DNA from: Yoonia sp035117555
GTDB lineage: Bacteria; Pseudomonadota; Alphaproteobacteria; Rhodobacterales; Rhodobacteraceae
Length of the DNA stretch: 64,000 bases
Direction of reading: 5' to 3'
Assembly: GCF_035117555.1 (NCBI RefSeq)
Contig: NZ_JAYKPK010000001.1
Coordinates: 558,001 to 622,000 of the forward strand
Position 1 is the stretch's first letter. Each line of letters opens with the position of its first letter. Both the position numbers and the translations under genes were made by a program. Below the pieces are notes generated by a model. The model made no database searches and was not told where the DNA came from. It worked only from the letters and a program-made list of their open reading frames with translations. Positions 61,451 to 64,000 of the stretch are shown here, in pieces.

Positions 61451-62728
61451 TCACCCTGCCCGCGCGACCAGAAGCTTGTCGATCCGCCGCCCATCAAGAT
61501 CGACAACTTCGATAGTCCAGCCTTGAAGGGTCAGCACCTGACCAACCTCGGGCAGATGCCCGATTTCTTCGAGAACAAGCCCCGCAACCGTCTCAAAATC
61601 GCGATCTGGCCCGATATCGAGTGACAGCATTTCGGCAAATTCATCCACCGGCATCCAGCCAGCGACCAGATAGGATCCGTCGGCGCGGGTGACCACCTTT
61701 GGCTCATCTGTCACGTGATCAGGGAATTCGCCTGCGATGGCCGTCAACACATCCATCGGTGTAATGATCCCCTCAAAATGCCCGTATTCGTCATAGACCA
61801 GCACCATATGCGCGGGGGCGGTGCGCAGACGGTCCACCACCTCCAGCGCGCTTTTGCCGTCGCGGACAACCGGGGCTTCGCGCAACAAGGCACGCAGATC
61901 GAAAGGTTCGTTCATCAGGGCGGGGGCAAGAATATCGCGCGTCGTCAGCACGCCGATGATATTGTCGACCTCACCGTCCCAGACCGGCACGCGCGACCTG
62001 CTCAGATCATGTAGCCGCTGCAGCAATGCGGTCTGATCAATATTGGCATCCAAGGTCTCGACCTCATTGCGTGGGGTCATCAGGCCCCGCGCGGTGCGGT
62101 CGGCCACGCGCATCACGCCAGCGATCATCTGGCTTTCGGCACGGTTCATCGCGCCAGAGCTTTCCGCCTCGGCAATGATCAGGCGGACTTCTTCGTCGCT
62201 GACACCGCGGGATTGTTCGCCCGATTGCCCCAGCAACCGCAGAACCAGTTTGCCCGAACGGTCAAGCACCCAGATCAGCGGGGCCGCGACCCGTGCAATG
62301 ATCCGCATCATCGGGGCCATCCGCGCGGCTACCTGTTCTGGCGCACGCAAAGCGATCTGTTTGGGCACAAGTTCGCCGACGATCAAGGACAGATAGGTGA
62401 TCGCCACCACAACCGAGCCCACGCCCAATGGCTGCGCCAAACCGACGGGCATCCCCGCCTCAGCAAAGGTCGCGGCCAGACGTGCGCCCAATGTCGCGCC
62501 CGAAAACGCCCCGGCGAGGATACCGACCAGCGTAATGCCAATCTGGACGCTGGACAGAAACCGGCCCGGGTCTTCGGCCAGCCTGATCGCCGTTGCCGCA
62601 CCCTTGCTGCCTTTATCCGCCAGCATCTTGAGCCTTGCTGGCCGGGCCGACACGATGGCCAGTTCCGACATGGCCAGAAGCCCGTTGATCAGGGTGAGCG
62701 TGACTACAATCGCGATTTCGAAATACAT
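61451..62728 (-). CDS. CNNM/CorC-type hemolysin family protein
   Basis: A 425-residue membrane protein. An N-terminal DUF21 transmembrane domain (residues about 1-200) has ALSELAIVSARPARL and IVGELVPKQIAL; two CBS domains (about 210-335) and a C-terminal CorC/HlyC domain follow, with VYDEYGHFEGIIT and LPEVGQVLTLQGWTIEVVDLDGRRIDKLLV. Members take part in Mg2+ or Co2+ homeostasis. True start likely ATG 62728, where the hydrophobic helix begins. It converges on the copper operon. Confidence 0.9.
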   Translation of the reverse strand: MYFEIAIVVTLTLINGLLAMSELAIVSARPARLKMLADKGSKGAATAIRLAEDPGRFLSSVQIGITLVGILAGAFSGATLGARLAATFAEAGMPVGLAQPLGVGSVVVAITYLSLIVGELVPKQIALRAPEQVAARMAPMMRIIARVAAPLIWVLDRSGKLVLRLLGQSGEQSRGVSDEEVRLIIAEAESSGAMNRAESQMIAGVMRVADRTARGLMTPRNEVETLDANIDQTALLQRLHDLSRSRVPVWDGEVDNIIGVLTTRDILAPALMNEPFDLRALLREAPVVRDGKSALEVVDRLRTAPAHMVLVYDEYGHFEGIITPMDVLTAIAGEFPDHVTDEPKVVTRADGSYLVAGWMPVDEFAEMLSLDIGPDRDFETVAGLVLEEIGHLPEVGQVLTLQGWTIEVVDLDGRRIDKLLVARAG

Positions 62729-62812
62729 TTTTTCCCGTTCTTGCCGGATCATCCGGCTGTTGCTGTCATAAGAGTGTATTGTGTTGCACTGGCCGGGGCC
62801 ATGGCAAGCCTG

Positions 62813-63769
62813 TCAGGGCCTGAAAACCCGCAACAGGCTGGCGATCGCATCCCAGATATCCAGCACCCGCGCATAAAGATGTTCGCGCGCGACGAAAGGC
62901 TTGCTGCCGCTGGCGGTCAGTTCAACCTCCAGCGTGTCGATCAGGCGCAGCAGGCGGCGGCGGTGGATACCAAGGCGGCTTTGCACCGGATCGGCAAGGA
63001 TGCCTGCAAAGGCCGCGAAGATCGATCCGATCATGATCAGCACGGCCACTGTTAACCCGACCAGCACGGGCGATGCGCCGGGGCGGAACATGCCGTACCA
63101 GACACCACCCAGGCTTTCGCCCAAAGGAAACTGGGTGACCGCAGTCGTCCAGGCCAGCGCATCGGCCACGCCGGGCGCCATCGAGATCATGCCGGGTGTC
63201 AGCGCATTGAAGACCAAAGCACCCACCGCGATCGTGCACAAAGCCGTCGTCATGTCTGCCACGGCCGAGCGTGTGCTGGCGTAATCGGCCAAGGCTGTTG
63301 CAATGCGCTGACCAACCGCCGCCGCCGCCGCCGGATCGGGCCGCTGACGGATCATTTCGCGAAACTGCGGTGCGGCCAGAACGGCCCGCGCCAATGCAGA
63401 TGGATCCCGTGCGGCAGCATCTGCATCCAACGGCAGGCCCAACAGATCGGTGACAATCAACGCCTCGACCCGCCGCGCAACAGCGGTGCGCAGCAAGGTG
63501 CGCCGCCGCGCGAACCACTGGCCGATGCGGCGAAACCCCAGACGCCGAAAAATATAGGCCATCAGCCGCGTCAGTAGAAATATTGGAGCGAGCATCACAT
63601 TCAAAGGTGCGCGCAGAATATCCCACCCACAGGCCGAGGCATGCAGCCAGAACGTCCCCGGCCAGGTGAAATAACGGCCAACAAAGCCGTCGACCTGATG
63701 GCGCAAGCCCGTGAAATATGCATGTGGAACTGCCGCATTGCGCGGTCGGCTATGTGATGATGAGACCAT
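62813..63769 (-). CDS. Uncharacterised membrane protein
   Basis: A 318-residue protein I cannot assign. An N-terminal aromatic segment (FVGRYFTWPGTFWLHASACGWDILRAPLNVMLAPIFLLTRLM, residues about 28-70) has one hydrophobic helix. A basic amphipathic part (RRLGFRRIGQWFARRRTLL) and a soluble helical middle with an Ala-rich stretch (AAAAAVGQRI) follow. Two helices are near 178-205 and 235-260, and a C-terminal helical part ends in WDAIASLLRVFRP. Composition is normal for the region. Confidence 0.75.
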   Translation of the reverse strand: MVSSSHSRPRNAAVPHAYFTGLRHQVDGFVGRYFTWPGTFWLHASACGWDILRAPLNVMLAPIFLLTRLMAYIFRRLGFRRIGQWFARRRTLLRTAVARRVEALIVTDLLGLPLDADAAARDPSALARAVLAAPQFREMIRQRPDPAAAAAVGQRIATALADYASTRSAVADMTTALCTIAVGALVFNALTPGMISMAPGVADALAWTTAVTQFPLGESLGGVWYGMFRPGASPVLVGLTVAVLIMIGSIFAAFAGILADPVQSRLGIHRRRLLRLIDTLEVELTASGSKPFVAREHLYARVLDIWDAIASLLRVFRP

Positions 63770-64000
63770 GATGGGTGCCCATCATCTCCTGTTGTTTATT
63801 GCCGGACACAAAGGCGTGCGGCTGACCCAGTATGCATGTCGTAGCGCCCGCCAGTGACTGCAAGATCCTACATTAAATCTTTTTAAGATGTGGCTGCAAA
63901 AATATTATTTTTCCAGACGGCTTGCACAGTCTCGGACCAATGCACAAATCCGGGATTGATGGGCAGATCATCTGCCAAGAAGGACCTCTCCGTTGGATTA
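63770..64000. other. Intergenic end of window
   Basis: No gene, tRNA, clear terminator or repeat is visible in the last 231 bases. It may be the promoter region of the next gene or of the preceding membrane protein. Confidence 0.5.

Overview
The window is one contig segment of an alphaproteobacterium, most likely a marine Rhodobacterales (Roseobacter-type) bacterium. This is inferred from the moderately high GC, very dense translationally coupled operons (many ATGA overlaps), a rhizobial-type L-rhamnose locus, PhoX, a seven-gene Mrp antiporter and a large share of periplasmic-binding-protein transporters. I see no rRNA, tRNA, CRISPR array, integrase or insertion sequence. The left edge cuts the first gene (mrpA).

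Layout: (1) 2-5460, mrpABCDEFG, a multisubunit Na+(K+)/H+ antiporter, followed by two small membrane proteins. (2) 6125-12927, a phosphorus block: Tat-exported phosphatase PhoX, divergent from an Fe/organophosphonate-type ABC transporter operon that ends in a metallophosphoesterase. Both divergent promoters carry an 18-bp Pho-box-like direct repeat. (3) 12938-23462, a complete rhizobial-type L-rhamnose system: rhaR-S-T-P-Q-U-K on the minus strand, rhaD-I on the plus strand, separated by a striking array of 10-bp-phased operator repeats. (4) 23565-25513, an HxlR regulator divergent from a Tat-exported amidohydrolase. (5) 25686-30912, a ytfQRT-yjfF-like sugar ABC transporter plus a GntR regulator. 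(6) 30929-38779, an amide operon: AmiC-type sensor, AmiR-type ANTAR antiterminator, peptide-type ABC transporter and acetamidase/formamidase, preceded by a strong leader terminator. (7) 39002-48912, a complete non-phosphorylating L-fucose-type pathway with its own sugar ABC transporter and a GntR regulator. (8) 48913-49488, an AT-rich gap with a tiny zinc-ribbon ORF. (9) 49489-51836, UDP-glucose dehydrogenase and UDP-glucuronate epimerase. (10) 52128-57693, a tctCBA transporter coupled to gamma-glutamyltransferase, divergent from a LysR regulator. (11) 57729-63769, YaeQ, HtpX, a copper-linked DUF305 / DUF411 / glutaredoxin-MauE group with two mirror-image CueR-like promoters, a CNNM/CorC protein and an unknown membrane protein.

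The region is mainly nutrient scavenging: three CUT2-type sugar ABC systems, one Fe-type, one peptide/amide type and one TTT system lie within about 50 kb, most beside their own regulator and catabolic enzymes. Nothing is clearly a new defence or mobile system. The most interesting signals are regulatory: paired Pho boxes, the phased rhamnose operator array, the mirror-image copper operators, and the AmiC/AmiR leader terminator.
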